A stretch of 64,000 nucleotides of DNA from Roseivirga sp. (GTDB taxonomy: Bacteria > Bacteroidota > Bacteroidia > Cytophagales > Cyclobacteriaceae). The stretch covers positions 496,001-560,000 of the forward strand of contig JAGYIY010000002.1 in assembly GCA_018402485.1 (NCBI GenBank). Reading direction: 5' to 3'. Under the pieces are notes generated by a model. The model ran no database searches. It was not told the DNA's origin and saw nothing but the letters and a program-made list of their open reading frames with translations. A program made the translations under genes and the position numbers. This document shows, one piece after another, positions 7,673 through 17,597 of this stretch; the stretch's first letter is position 1; each line of letters begins with the position of its first letter.

Positions 7673-8041
7673 TCAAGCCCCCATTTCTTCCTAAACATAA
7701 ATTCTAATCATTTCCATTCAAGATTAGGCTGGCAGTGCACTTTCCAAAGGTGATTTATCTCATATAAACTACCTTCACTTTTGCCCTTTAGAATGTTTAG
7801 TAAGGAAAAAAGATATGGCAAAAGTTGATGTAGGATTACTTGTAGATTATATTCTTTTTGCAAAACCTAACTTTACAGAGATTCCTTCATAATGATAATA
7901 CAAGAAATGACTGCATACCTGGTAGAAAAAATCTTCTATGGTAAAAGCAGAAATATACAAAACCCTAGTTTCACTTTAACAGTGATGATTTATATCAAAG
8001 CCAAGCTTTTTACCTAACTTCGGAATACTAAACAGTAGCCA
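7673..8041. other. Intergenic gap
   Basis: A 369-bp AT-rich gap lies between two plus-strand genes. TAACTTCG at 8015-8022 could be a weak -7 element for the next gene, but no TTTG lies at the right distance. A 25-codon open frame at 7815-7892 has no support. No RNA gene or terminator was recognised. Confidence 0.5.
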
Positions 8042-8737
8042 ATGGATTCAAAAGACACCATTACCATCCACGGATTTAATCACGTTCCTTTTGAGGGCAG
8101 GACATATTCTGAAAATGAAATGCTTCAACGAAGTAAAGCTTTTTATGAGGAAATGAACAAACGCAGATCGGTAAGAACCTTTTCAAATCAAGAAGTGCCT
8201 GTTTCTGTCATTGAGAATATTATCAAAACAGCAGCAACAGCACCTTCAGGTGCACACAAGCAACCATGGACATTTTGTGTGGTGAGTCAAGTAGAAATTA
8301 AAAAAGAAATTCGAAAAGCCGCTGAGAAAGAAGAATATGAAAGTTATACCCATCGCATGAGTGAAAGTTGGAAAGAAGACCTTAAACCCATGGCGACGGA
8401 TTGGAACAAACCCTTTCTGGAAAATGCTCCTTACCTTATTGTGATCTTCAAAAAGGCCTTTGATTACGATGAAGAAGGACAAAAGGTGCAAAACTATTAT
8501 GTGAATGAGTCTGTGGGAATTGCCGCTGGAATGCTCATTACAGCTATCCATCAAGCCGGTTTGGTAACACTGACCCACACCCCTAGTCCGATGAATTTTT
8601 TACAAAAAATTCTTGATAGGCCAGACAATGAAAGGCCTTATCTTCTTCTCCCTGTAGGTTACCCCGATAAAAAAGCAAAAGTGCCTGATTTGAAAAGAAA
8701 AACCTTAGAAGAGATAGCTGTTTTTTATGCGAAGTAA
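8042..8737 (+). CDS. Iodotyrosine deiodinase-like nitroreductase-superfamily flavoprotein
   Basis: This 231-residue protein belongs to the nitroreductase fold (FMN, homodimer). Its closest recognisable relative is iodotyrosine deiodinase: 'RRSVRTFS' (phosphate side of FMN), 'TAPSGAHKQPWTF', 'APYLIVIFK', 'AGLVTLTHTP' and 'LLLPVGYPDKKA' then 'VPDLKRK' all match that family. The three residues that clamp the amino-acid part of halotyrosine in the animal enzyme (Glu157, Tyr161, Lys182, human numbering) align with Glu98, Tyr102 and Lys123, with identical spacing. It therefore probably binds a tyrosine-like zwitterion in the cytoplasm; reductive dehalogenation is inferred. The ATG at 8042 is used. 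Its last 11 bp overlap the next gene, a PBP4-type carboxypeptidase. Confidence 0.8.
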   Translation: MDSKDTITIHGFNHVPFEGRTYSENEMLQRSKAFYEEMNKRRSVRTFSNQEVPVSVIENIIKTAATAPSGAHKQPWTFCVVSQVEIKKEIRKAAEKEEYESYTHRMSESWKEDLKPMATDWNKPFLENAPYLIVIFKKAFDYDEEGQKVQNYYVNESVGIAAGMLITAIHQAGLVTLTHTPSPMNFLQKILDRPDNERPYLLLPVGYPDKKAKVPDLKRKTLEEIAVFYAK

Positions 8738-10046
8738 AATTATGATCATCATAGGCTTAGCCTTCTTCTGCACAATGCTTAAAGGACAGCGCTATCCGAA
8801 AAGGAAAATCACCAAAGACCTTGAAAACCTTGAAGGCTTTTCAGGTGCCTTCATTGGTTTTGAACTTTTTGATCCAGAAGGCCACAAAAAATTATATAGC
8901 CAGAACGGAAGTCGTTTCATGACACCAGCATCTACGACAAAACTTTTTACTTTTTATAGTGCATTGCAGTATCTACCCGATAACCTTCCGGCTTTAGCCT
9001 ATGTGACCCAAGGCGACTCTCTGATTTTTTGGAGCACGGGCTACCCCTTGACCCTACACCCAGAACATCCGGATAGCACAGTGGTTCAGTTCTTAAAAAA
9101 ACAAGAAAAAAAATTATACTATTATTCACGCCCCATCAAAGACAATCGCTTTGGACCAGGTTGGGGTTGGGATGACTATGGAGCTTATTATGGGGCAGAA
9201 AAATCAGTTTTTCCCATTTATGGCAACAGCACATCCTTTTTACTCAACGGAGCCACCTCTTCTTACGAAACCTTCCCCTCTCACCCCGGATTTCGAGTAG
9301 TAATTGACACGCTTGCTGGTACAAAAAATAGAGTACTACGTGAAGAAATGTGGAATGAATTCCACATAACCTTCAACCCCGAAAAAGCCAAAAATGACAC
9401 CCTAATTAGGCCATTCCGATATTCCGATGCCTTATTTTTGGATCTGCTAGAAGAAGCCACAAATAAGAAAATTCAATCCATCTCTGGTTTCCACATACCG
9501 AACAATTATCAAACGGTAAGAGGGGTAAAAGCAGATAGCCTCTATCGATGGATGCTTCAGGATAGTGATAACTTATTTGCTGAGCAAATGCTGATGCAAA
9601 TCAGTGCCACACAGGGTGATACTTTAAGTACTGTAGACGCTATCGATCAAATTTTGAAAGACCAGCTTTTCCCAAAAACTGTTTTTGATTCCTTGGTTTG
9701 GCGCGATGGCTCAGGTCTGTCCCGTTACAACATGTTTCAACCGAAAAGTATCACAGCCTTGCTCACACAAATGAGAGCAATTTTAGGAGATGAAAGGCTT
9801 TTTGCCTTACTTCCTCAAAGTGGAGCCAATGGTACATTAGGAGACAGGTATGGTGGAGGAAGTTCACCTTATGTTTTTGCAAAAACGGGCACACTAAGCA
9901 ATAATCACGCACTTGTCGGATACTTAAAAACCAAAAAAGGCAAAACACTCATTTTTACGTTTATGGTAAACCATCATGCAGCCCAAACCTCCACCATAAG
10001 GAAGTCTATGGGAATGGTACTGAAAAAAGTAAGAGACAGCTATTGA
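8727..10046 (+). CDS. dacB: D-alanyl-D-alanine carboxypeptidase, peptidase S13 (PBP4 type)
   Basis: This 439-residue protein has a signal peptide (ending near LKGQ) and the three penicillin-binding motifs of family S13: SxxK at residues 69-72 ('ASTTKLF'), SDN in 'QDSDNLFAEQ' and KTG in 'AKTGTLSNN'. It should trim or open peptidoglycan cross-links in the periplasm. The insert between SxxK and SDN has the size usual for the PBP4 class. The first ATG (8727) overlaps the deiodinase-like gene by 11 bp; a second ATG at 8742 would avoid the overlap and keep the signal peptide, so the start is uncertain by five codons. The pair is probably co-transcribed, although no functional link is obvious. Confidence 0.9.
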   Translation: MRSKIMIIIGLAFFCTMLKGQRYPKRKITKDLENLEGFSGAFIGFELFDPEGHKKLYSQNGSRFMTPASTTKLFTFYSALQYLPDNLPALAYVTQGDSLIFWSTGYPLTLHPEHPDSTVVQFLKKQEKKLYYYSRPIKDNRFGPGWGWDDYGAYYGAEKSVFPIYGNSTSFLLNGATSSYETFPSHPGFRVVIDTLAGTKNRVLREEMWNEFHITFNPEKAKNDTLIRPFRYSDALFLDLLEEATNKKIQSISGFHIPNNYQTVRGVKADSLYRWMLQDSDNLFAEQMLMQISATQGDTLSTVDAIDQILKDQLFPKTVFDSLVWRDGSGLSRYNMFQPKSITALLTQMRAILGDERLFALLPQSGANGTLGDRYGGGSSPYVFAKTGTLSNNHALVGYLKTKKGKTLIFTFMVNHHAAQTSTIRKSMGMVLKKVRDSY

Positions 10047-10184
10047 AGTTTCTTACCCTACTGAAAAAATGGATTTATGACCATTCTTAAAAAAGTATAC
10101 CACTTTTATCTGTTAACTCATTAAATTAGTGTTTAGCCAAAAGGCTTCACATTAATATTATATTCCATCTTTAACCCTAGTTCA

Positions 10185-13100
10185 ATGAGAAGAATCATTG
10201 TTGTTTGTCTATATGGTCTTACTAGCCTCGGTTTCCTGCAAGCCCAAAATATCACCTCAGAAACACTTGAGGGTTTACGCCTTCGAAATATCGGCCCTGC
10301 TGCCATGAGTGGTCGTGTGGTTGACTTGGCAGTGGTTAACGAAAATCCTAGTACCTTTTACATTGCCACTTCTACTGGAGGCATCTGGAAGACCACCAAT
10401 AATGGAGTAGATATTACCCCTGTTTTCGAAAATGAAGCCACCCATTCCATAGGTACCATTGCCGTACATCAAAAGCATCCCAATTTACTTTGGGTAGGTA
10501 CGGGCGAAAGAGCCAACCGACAAAGTAACTCTTGGGGAGATGGTGTGTATAAATCTTCTGATGGTGGAAAAACATGGAAAAACATGGGCTTGAAAGATTC
10601 TCATCATGTAGGAAGAGTTGCCTTACACCCTACAGATACAAATACAGTTTATGTGGCCGCCATGGGTCACCTATGGGGGCCCAACAAAGAACGTGGACTA
10701 TACAAAACAACCGATGGCGGCAATACATGGGAGCAATTGATTTACATTGATGAAAACACAGGTGTAGTAGATGTTGCACTAGATCCACAAAACTCAAACA
10801 TTGTGTACGCGGCTAGCTATCAAAGAAGAAGAAGGCCTTATGGTTTCCACGGAGGTGGACCAGGTAGTGGTTTGCACAAGTCTACTGATGGTGGTAAAAC
10901 ATGGAAAGAATTAACTGTGGGTTTGCCCGAAGGTGATTATGGCAGGATTGGCATATCCATCTTTCAAAAAGACCCTAATATTGTTTATGCTTCAGTAGAA
11001 CAAGGTTACAGGTACAATGCATCTACAGCTTATACTGAAAGAAGAGCTGGCTTGTATCGATCAAAAGACAAGGGAGAAACTTGGGAGTTTATGAGTGACT
11101 GGAATCCACGCCCTATGTACGCCAGTCAGCCTTTGGTAGACCCAAGTGATGCCTCGCGCATTTACATGATGAATCAGTATAGTTATTCCAGCGATAGTGG
11201 GAGAACTTTTCAAAGAGCAAGACAATCCCTTCATGGTGATGACCGGATTTTTTGGGTTAATCCAAAAGATTCCAACCATGTAATGAAAGGAGATGATGGA
11301 GGTTTAGGTATTTCTTACGACCGAGGTCAAAGATGGCTGTTCTTGACTCATCTACCTGTGAGCCAATTTTATAGAATTGCAGTAGACATGGCCGAGCCTT
11401 ACAATATTTATGGGGGGCTACAAGACAATGGTAGCTGGTATGGCCCTAGTGAAACCTACCGTTCAAGAGGAATATTGAATGAAGATTGGACAAAAATCGG
11501 AGGTGGAGATGGTTTTGTTAATTTGCCACACCATACCGACCCCGACATCGTCTTTACAGAGTCTCAATATTTAGGACTCTCTAGGCTCAACAAAAAAACT
11601 GGACAACGCCAATCGATCCGTCCGGGAGATCCACGAGGACGCATCGGAGCACGAAGAAACTGGGATGCTTGGGGACCAGATGAACCTGAACCGGAGTTGG
11701 GGAATGCCATGGCTCCTGCCAACTGGGAAGGCCCCTTCTTCCTCTCATACCACGACCCACATACCATTTATGCTGGGACAAATAAGCTTTGGAAAAGTAT
11801 GGATGAGGGAGCTTCTTGGAAATCTTTGGGAGATTTGACAACCAAAGTCAACCGTAGAAACTTAGAAATTATGGGTGAAAGAGGTGAAGATGACACCCCA
11901 TCGCTAGATGATGGCATCCCTTATTATCCTACGCTTACAGCCATAGCAGAAGACCGCTTCCAACAAGGAGTTTTATATGTAGGAACGGATGATGGCTTAT
12001 TGCAAGTATCTACTGATGATGGACAAAACTGGCAAGACATGAGCAATGCCTTAAGTGGTTTACCCAAAGAAACTTGGATCAATACCATTGAACCTTCCAG
12101 CCACCAAGCTGGCAGAGCCTATGTGGCCATCAACAACTACAGAAACAACGACTTTAAGAACTACCTTTATCGCACCAATGATTTTGGCAAAACATGGCAA
12201 TCCATCACCGGAGATTTACCAGCCAACCGTGTAGCCAGAACCTTACGTGAAGATCCTAAAAATCCCGAGCTTCTTTATTTAGGTACGGAACTAGGACTTT
12301 TTATCTCCTTCGATGCTGGTAAACATTGGGTTGAACTAAAGAACAACATGCCAACCCTACCCTTCAACGATTTGGTCATCCACCCACGTGACAATGACTT
12401 GGTGTTAGGAACTCATGGTCGTGGGATTTGGATACTTGACAATATTCATGCACTTCAAGAACTGTCTTCGGTGGCAAACAATAACTCCGCACTTTTCAGT
12501 ATCCCTGATGCGGAAATGATTGATGAAAACATTGGAGGTGCTCATACAGGAGATATGTATTATCAAGGAGAAAACCCTCAAAGGGGTGCAGTGATAGACT
12601 ATTACACCAAAGGTAATGTGGGCAAAGATGATGTAACACTGACCATTCACACCATTGATGGTGAGGAAGTTGCAGAAATCAATACCCGTGGAGGTCAAGG
12701 CATTCAACGCGCCTATTGGAATTTTAGATTGAAAGGCTTTAAAGCTCAAAATAGCAATCCGAATGGTTCTCGAGGAGGACGCTCTTTCGGCCTATTTGGA
12801 CCTCAGGCACTTCCCGGTTTGTATGTCGCACGGATGGAAGTCAATGGCGAAATTCATGAGCAAACCTTTAGGGTAAAAAATGACCCTAGATTAGACATAC
12901 CTTTCGATGTGCAGCAAGCTTGGCATCAATCACTTTACGACATTGGTGCCTTATACGACCTTGTGATTGACGGAATGTTGCCCGCACAAAAAATGCAATG
13001 GCATTTGCAAAAACTAGATCGTGAAAATATTGCTTATGATGCCAATGCAGCAGAATCCATCAGAAACATCGGAGGTAAGTTTGGCGAACTGCTTAGCAGA

Positions 13101-13286
13101 GTGAGATCCCTTTACTTCGATGTCAGTAGCTGGATTGGCCCGTGGAGTGGCGATAATCAAGCACAGTTTGTCTACTATCGAAGTATGATTACTGAGTTGG
13201 CACGAGAAACCCAATTCTTAATGGATAAAACCATACCTGCTTTGAATCGTGGTTTAAAAAGAGAATATAAATTCAACATCAACTAA
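10185..13286 (+). CDS. Exported VPS10/sortilin-like Asp-box (BNR) propeller protein
   Basis: This 1033-residue protein has a signal peptide ending at LQAQ. About ten Asp-box repeats of the S/T-x-D-x-G-x-T-W type are visible ('SSDGGKTW', 'TTDGGNTW', 'STDGGKTW', 'SKDKGETW', 'SMDEGASW', 'STDDGQNW', 'TNDFGKTW', 'SFDAGKHW'), folding into one or two large propellers over residues 30-760. A C-terminal domain of about 250 residues follows. Such proteins are often annotated as glycosyl hydrolases, but no catalytic residues are evident; sortilin-like domains usually bind proteins. The opening 'LRLRNIGPAAMSGRVVDLAV' is characteristic of this Bacteroidota family. The S10 carboxypeptidase gene follows by 6 bp, so the two are co-transcribed. 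Confidence 0.85.
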   Translation: MRRIIVVCLYGLTSLGFLQAQNITSETLEGLRLRNIGPAAMSGRVVDLAVVNENPSTFYIATSTGGIWKTTNNGVDITPVFENEATHSIGTIAVHQKHPNLLWVGTGERANRQSNSWGDGVYKSSDGGKTWKNMGLKDSHHVGRVALHPTDTNTVYVAAMGHLWGPNKERGLYKTTDGGNTWEQLIYIDENTGVVDVALDPQNSNIVYAASYQRRRRPYGFHGGGPGSGLHKSTDGGKTWKELTVGLPEGDYGRIGISIFQKDPNIVYASVEQGYRYNASTAYTERRAGLYRSKDKGETWEFMSDWNPRPMYASQPLVDPSDASRIYMMNQYSYSSDSGRTFQRARQSLHGDDRIFWVNPKDSNHVMKGDDGGLGISYDRGQRWLFLTHLPVSQFYRIAVDMAEPYNIYGGLQDNGSWYGPSETYRSRGILNEDWTKIGGGDGFVNLPHHTDPDIVFTESQYLGLSRLNKKTGQRQSIRPGDPRGRIGARRNWDAWGPDEPEPELGNAMAPANWEGPFFLSYHDPHTIYAGTNKLWKSMDEGASWKSLGDLTTKVNRRNLEIMGERGEDDTPSLDDGIPYYPTLTAIAEDRFQQGVLYVGTDDGLLQVSTDDGQNWQDMSNALSGLPKETWINTIEPSSHQAGRAYVAINNYRNNDFKNYLYRTNDFGKTWQSITGDLPANRVARTLREDPKNPELLYLGTELGLFISFDAGKHWVELKNNMPTLPFNDLVIHPRDNDLVLGTHGRGIWILDNIHALQELSSVANNNSALFSIPDAEMIDENIGGAHTGDMYYQGENPQRGAVIDYYTKGNVGKDDVTLTIHTIDGEEVAEINTRGGQGIQRAYWNFRLKGFKAQNSNPNGSRGGRSFGLFGPQALPGLYVARMEVNGEIHEQTFRVKNDPRLDIPFDVQQAWHQSLYDIGALYDLVIDGMLPAQKMQWHLQKLDRENIAYDANAAESIRNIGGKFGELLSRVRSLYFDVSSWIGPWSGDNQAQFVYYRSMITELARETQFLMDKTIPALNRGLKREYKFNIN

Positions 13287-13292
13287 TGCATT

Positions 13293-14783
13293 ATGAAAGT
13301 GATTAAAAGGATATGTTTAAGCCTCCTCTTGTTGACCTTCGTAGGTCATGTAAAGGGGCAAGAATCTGAAAGAAAATTACCTGTAGAAACCAAGGTGGTT
13401 ACCGAGCATGAGGTAAGTATTCGAGGAAAAAAAGTTCCTTATAGAGCCACAGCCGGCACACAACCTGTTTGGGACAATGATGGTAAGCCGATCGCCTCTT
13501 TGTTTTATACCTATTATGAAAGAACAGATGTTAGCGATACAGAAAGACGCCCTTTGGTCATTTCATTCAATGGTGGACCAGGATCTGCTTCTGTGTGGAT
13601 GCACATTGCGTATACTGGACCTAAAATCTTGAAAATTGATGATGAAGGCTATCCTATACAACCCTATGGCATCAAAGACAATCCGCATTCCATCCTTGAT
13701 GTGGCTGATATCGTGTTCGTGAACCCCGTGAATACAGGTTATTCTCGAATTGTTGATTCCGAAGCCAACAGAAAGCAGTTTTTTGGGGTGAATCAAGACA
13801 TTGCCTATTTGTCTGAATGGATCAATACATTCGTTACCCGTGTGAATCGTTGGAATTCACCCAAATATTTAATTGGTGAAAGTTATGGAACAACGCGTGT
13901 AGCAGGTCTCGCCTATGCGCTACAAAACAACCAGTGGATGTATTTGAATGGGGTTATATTGGTTTCTCCTACCGACTTAGGGATTGACCGTAGCGGCCCT
14001 GTAGCGGCGGCTAATCGTCTTCCTTACTACGCTGCTGCCGCTCATTATCATGGCAAATTACCTGCTGAATTACAAAGCAAAGATTTGCTAGAAGTACTGG
14101 AAGAGGCGGAAAAATATACCATGAACCAACTATTACCAGTGATGGCCAAAGGGGCTTGGGCAAGTGAGGCCGAAAAGAATGAAGCCATCAGGATGTTCTC
14201 AAGGTATTCAGGTTTGAAAGAAGGTAAAGTAAGGCATCATAACCTTGATGTTCCAACCAATTTCTTTTGGAAAGATTTATTGAGAGAAGAAGGACACACC
14301 GTGGGTCGGCTTGACTCCAGATATAAGGGTATTGACCGCATGGATGCTGGCACATCGCCAGACTTTAATTCGGAATTGACTTCATGGTTGCATTCCTTTA
14401 CACCTGCCATCAATAGTTACTTTCAGAATACATTGGGCTTTAAAACGGACATTAAATACAATATGTTTGGGCCTGTGAATCCTTGGGATAGAAGCGGTGA
14501 CCGAACCGGTGAAAACCTGCGCCAGGCAATGGCCATGAATCCATACCTACATGTAATGACACAAAGTGGTTATTACGATGGTGCTACTACTTATTTTAAC
14601 GCCAAATACAACATGTGGCACTTAGACCCCAGTGGAAAGCTCAAAGAAAGAATGAGCTTCAAAGGTTACCGCAGTGGTCACATGATGTATCTCAGAGCCG
14701 AAGATTTAGAAAAAGCCAATCAAGACATCAGAGACTTCATTGAACAGAGCTTACCTCCAGCAGGAACACCAGCCAAATATTAA
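13293..14783 (+). CDS. Exported serine carboxypeptidase, peptidase family S10
   Basis: This 496-residue protein has a signal peptide (ending about VKGQ) and an alpha/beta-hydrolase fold of the S10 type: the oxyanion-hole motif 'FNGGPGSAS', the nucleophile Ser197 in 'GESYGT', Asp429 in 'YYDGAT' and His463 in 'SGHMMY'. It should remove C-terminal residues from peptides in the periplasm or outside the cell. It starts 6 bp after the Asp-box protein gene and probably shares its transcript. A bidirectional terminator lies 20 bp past its stop, between it and the convergent parC gene. S10 members of Bacteroidota are common; the specificity is not readable from sequence. Confidence 0.9.
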   Translation: MKVIKRICLSLLLLTFVGHVKGQESERKLPVETKVVTEHEVSIRGKKVPYRATAGTQPVWDNDGKPIASLFYTYYERTDVSDTERRPLVISFNGGPGSASVWMHIAYTGPKILKIDDEGYPIQPYGIKDNPHSILDVADIVFVNPVNTGYSRIVDSEANRKQFFGVNQDIAYLSEWINTFVTRVNRWNSPKYLIGESYGTTRVAGLAYALQNNQWMYLNGVILVSPTDLGIDRSGPVAAANRLPYYAAAAHYHGKLPAELQSKDLLEVLEEAEKYTMNQLLPVMAKGAWASEAEKNEAIRMFSRYSGLKEGKVRHHNLDVPTNFFWKDLLREEGHTVGRLDSRYKGIDRMDAGTSPDFNSELTSWLHSFTPAINSYFQNTLGFKTDIKYNMFGPVNPWDRSGDRTGENLRQAMAMNPYLHVMTQSGYYDGATTYFNAKYNMWHLDPSGKLKERMSFKGYRSGHMMYLRAEDLEKANQDIRDFIEQSLPPAGTPAKY

Positions 14784-14803
14784 TTTCTCAACCGGGTATT
14801 TTC

Positions 14804-14839
14804 AAACCCCAAGAGAACATTCTCTTGGGGTTTTCTTTT
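14804..14839. terminator. Bidirectional rho-independent terminator
   Basis: A 13-bp stem (14804-14816 against 14821-14833, arm AAACCCCAAGAGA) with a 4-nt loop lies between the convergent S10 peptidase and parC genes. The plus strand continues TTTTCTTTTG. The minus strand continues TTTGAAAA. It can serve both genes. Confidence 0.85.
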
Positions 14840-14843
14840 GTAC

Positions 14844-17582
14844 TTAGAACAATTCAATGGTATCGCCAATGTTATAGGTGCCACCCTTTTCCTTTCCATC
14901 AGCTCCTTTTTTAGGTGATTCCTGCTTGGGTGGATCTTTTGGTTTTTCAACCTCTACTTTTGGCTGTTCCTCTACTTTTGGCTGCCCTTGGTCAGGTGTA
15001 ACCTCTTTTTGAATACCCAAAGGCTTAGCCTTATCTTCTTCCTGTAGCTCAGGTTTACTTTTTTCAGTTTTTTGGTTATGAATGAGTTGTACCTTTTTTA
15101 CATTGTGAGAGGACAACTTATTACCCATGGCCTTCCAGCCCTTTACATCGATGAGCATATCTACGTCATACTCAACTTTCTTATGCTCCCTAGAACCCTT
15201 TAGTGTATAAGTAACTTCAATTTGTGCATCCTTATCTGCCGTAGCTAAAATAAGTTTAGAGCCCTTTTCCTCACTAATGAAGCCAAAGGTTTTATCCATA
15301 GTGCTCGTCTCTATGAGAAATCTTTTAATGAAATAATCACCTATTGCGCCATCGAAATGTATGGCAGCTATCGGCTGGTCTTCCTCGTACTTTTGAATAA
15401 AGTGTATTTTATTGGGTTCGTATCGATTGGTCAAATCAAAACTGGTCAGTTCATATTCGCCACTGTTATAAACCACCAATATTTTATCATCGGCTTGAAA
15501 GTTGCCGAGTAGTTCCCCTCGTTCATCCCTGTTCAATCGGCCAACGGTTTCATCATACCAAATGTCCAATCCTCCAAGGGTTGATTTCCCTTCCATTTTT
15601 AATTGAACCTTTCGTACTGGGTATTTGGTAACAATATTCCCACCTGCTCCACGTCCTTTGATTTCAACTTCTGCAAAATTAAAATCAAAGACCTTGATTC
15701 TTGCTTTGGCACCAGAAGTAAGGTATACCGTAACGAGCTCTGCTTCACCGTTCGGATTAGCTGTAAAATAAAGTACTTTAGAGCCTTTGGCACCCTTTGT
15801 TAAGTCGTATTCTTTATCACGGGTAACTCCTAGGATCTGAAAACGCTTGACCATGGTGCGTCCTGATTTGGCATCGAGGTACATCATATTATAGACCATG
15901 CGTTCATCGTTTTTTGCAAATACACCAGCAAACAGTATATCCTTGCCTACAAATACCTTCTCCGCAATGCGCACCACCTGAAATTTACCATCGCGCCTAA
16001 AAACGATGATATCGTCGATATCTGAGCACTCACAAACAAACTCATCTTTTTTCAAGCCATAACCCACAAAGCCTTCTGCTCGGTTAACATATAGTTTGGC
16101 GTTGTTGGCTGCCACTACAGTGGCTGCAATGTTTTCGAAAGACTTGATTTCAGTTTTACGCTCACGTCCTTGGCCATATTTCTCGAGTAATTTTTGGTAA
16201 TAAGCAATGGCGTATTCAACCAAATGCTGTAAGTGATGCTCTACTTGCGCTAACTCGTCAGTGAGCTTTTTCATGATCTCATCAGCCTTGAACGTATCAA
16301 ACTTAGAAATACGTTTGATCTTAATCTCTGTCAAACGAATGATGTCATCACGCGTAATTTCTCTGTAAAAATCCTTCTTAAAAGGGATCAATCCGGCATC
16401 TATGGCTATTAATACATCCTCCCAGGTCTCGCACTCTTCGATATCTCGGTAAATGCGATTTTCGATAAATATTTTCTCCAAGGAAGAGAAGAGTATCTTC
16501 TCCATTAGCTCGCCTTTTCTGATTTCAAGCTCACGCTTGAGTAGATCTTTGGTTTGCGCCGTATTGTATTTGAGTATTTCTGTTACCCCAATAAATTGAG
16601 GCTTTTCATCATAAATCACACAAGCATTTGGCGAAATACTTACTTCACAATCTGTAAAGGCATAGAGGGCGTCAATGGTGATATTAGGAGATTGCCCCGG
16701 GGCTAATTCCACTAAAATTTCAATGTGTTCGGCAGTATTGTCCACCACTTTTTTAATCTTAATCTTTCCCTTATCGTTGGCTTTGATAATGGACTCTATC
16801 AAACTGGTTGTCGTTGTACCGAAAGGAATATCTTTGATAATGAGTGTCTTTTTATCCTCCTCTTCAATTTTCGCTCTCACTTTTACTCTTCCACCACGCA
16901 ATCCATCATTATATTCGGTGAAGTCTGCCATGCCACCCGTAGGAAAGTCTGGATAAATTTTAGGCTTCTTATCTTGGAGGATTTTGATGGAAGCATCGAT
17001 CAGCTCGACAAAGTTGTGAGGTAAAATTTTTGTACTCAAACCCACAGCAATCCCCTCTACTCCTTGTGCAAGAAGCAATGGGAACTTCACGGGAAGCGTT
17101 ACCGGCTCCTTTTTACGACCATCATAAGAAAGCTGCCATTTAGTTGTTTGGGGGTTAAAGACGACATCGTTTGCAAACTTCGATAATCGTGCTTCGATGT
17201 ATCTCGGAGCAGCTGAGCCATCGCCTGTTCTGAAATCTCCCCAGTTTCCTTGTGTTTCAATCAACAAATCCTTTTGTCCCATGTTTACCATGGCATCACC
17301 AATAGAAGCATCGCCATGAGGGTGGTATTGCATGGTTTGACCAATGATGTTAGCAACCTTATTGAATCGCCCATCATCCATCTCCTTCATGGCATGTAGA
17401 ATACGTCTTTGCACCGGTTTGAGTCCATCTTCAATGGCAGGTACCGCACGCTCCATAATAACATAGGATGCATAATCTAAAAACCAATTTTGGTACATAC
17501 CCGATACTGGAATGGCATCTTTGATACCGGGTTCTTCCTCACGGTTGGTTGCTTCGGGATTTAAGTTATTTTCTTCACTCAT
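14844..17582 (-). CDS. parC: DNA topoisomerase IV subunit A (ParC/GyrA family)
   Basis: This 912-residue protein is a type IIA topoisomerase A subunit: a winged-helix domain with the active-site tyrosine 128 in 'AAPRYIEARL', tower and coiled-coil regions to about residue 470, then a C-terminal beta-pinwheel. The gyrase-specific GyrA box (QRRGGKG) is not present; a looser 'KGRGAGGNIVTKY' occurs instead, which, with the adjacent parE, favours topoisomerase IV (decatenation and relaxation). The last 75 residues or so are a lysine/proline/glutamate-rich tail ending in 'YNIGDTIELF'. It begins 15 bp after the parE stop, forming an operon, and ends at the bidirectional terminator. Gyrase must be encoded elsewhere. 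Confidence 0.9.
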   Translation of the reverse strand: MSEENNLNPEATNREEEPGIKDAIPVSGMYQNWFLDYASYVIMERAVPAIEDGLKPVQRRILHAMKEMDDGRFNKVANIIGQTMQYHPHGDASIGDAMVNMGQKDLLIETQGNWGDFRTGDGSAAPRYIEARLSKFANDVVFNPQTTKWQLSYDGRKKEPVTLPVKFPLLLAQGVEGIAVGLSTKILPHNFVELIDASIKILQDKKPKIYPDFPTGGMADFTEYNDGLRGGRVKVRAKIEEEDKKTLIIKDIPFGTTTTSLIESIIKANDKGKIKIKKVVDNTAEHIEILVELAPGQSPNITIDALYAFTDCEVSISPNACVIYDEKPQFIGVTEILKYNTAQTKDLLKRELEIRKGELMEKILFSSLEKIFIENRIYRDIEECETWEDVLIAIDAGLIPFKKDFYREITRDDIIRLTEIKIKRISKFDTFKADEIMKKLTDELAQVEHHLQHLVEYAIAYYQKLLEKYGQGRERKTEIKSFENIAATVVAANNAKLYVNRAEGFVGYGLKKDEFVCECSDIDDIIVFRRDGKFQVVRIAEKVFVGKDILFAGVFAKNDERMVYNMMYLDAKSGRTMVKRFQILGVTRDKEYDLTKGAKGSKVLYFTANPNGEAELVTVYLTSGAKARIKVFDFNFAEVEIKGRGAGGNIVTKYPVRKVQLKMEGKSTLGGLDIWYDETVGRLNRDERGELLGNFQADDKILVVYNSGEYELTSFDLTNRYEPNKIHFIQKYEEDQPIAAIHFDGAIGDYFIKRFLIETSTMDKTFGFISEEKGSKLILATADKDAQIEVTYTLKGSREHKKVEYDVDMLIDVKGWKAMGNKLSSHNVKKVQLIHNQKTEKSKPELQEEDKAKPLGIQKEVTPDQGQPKVEEQPKVEVEKPKDPPKQESPKKGADGKEKGGTYNIGDTIELF

Positions 17583-17597
17583 GAACTTTCGTATACT

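Noticed and set aside
7815-7892. 25-codon frame (MAKVDVGLLVDYI...) in the gap before the deiodinase-like gene
   Set aside because: Too short, with no promoter, family match or conserved context; chance is likely in a gap of this size.
10110-10184. Search for a TTTG/TAnnTTTG promoter before the Asp-box protein gene
   Set aside because: No pair with acceptable spacing was found; a TAGTGTTT-like match was too weak to list.
11587-11841. Minus-strand frame inside the Asp-box protein gene
   Set aside because: It is antisense to strongly conserved propeller repeats and has no start context or family features.
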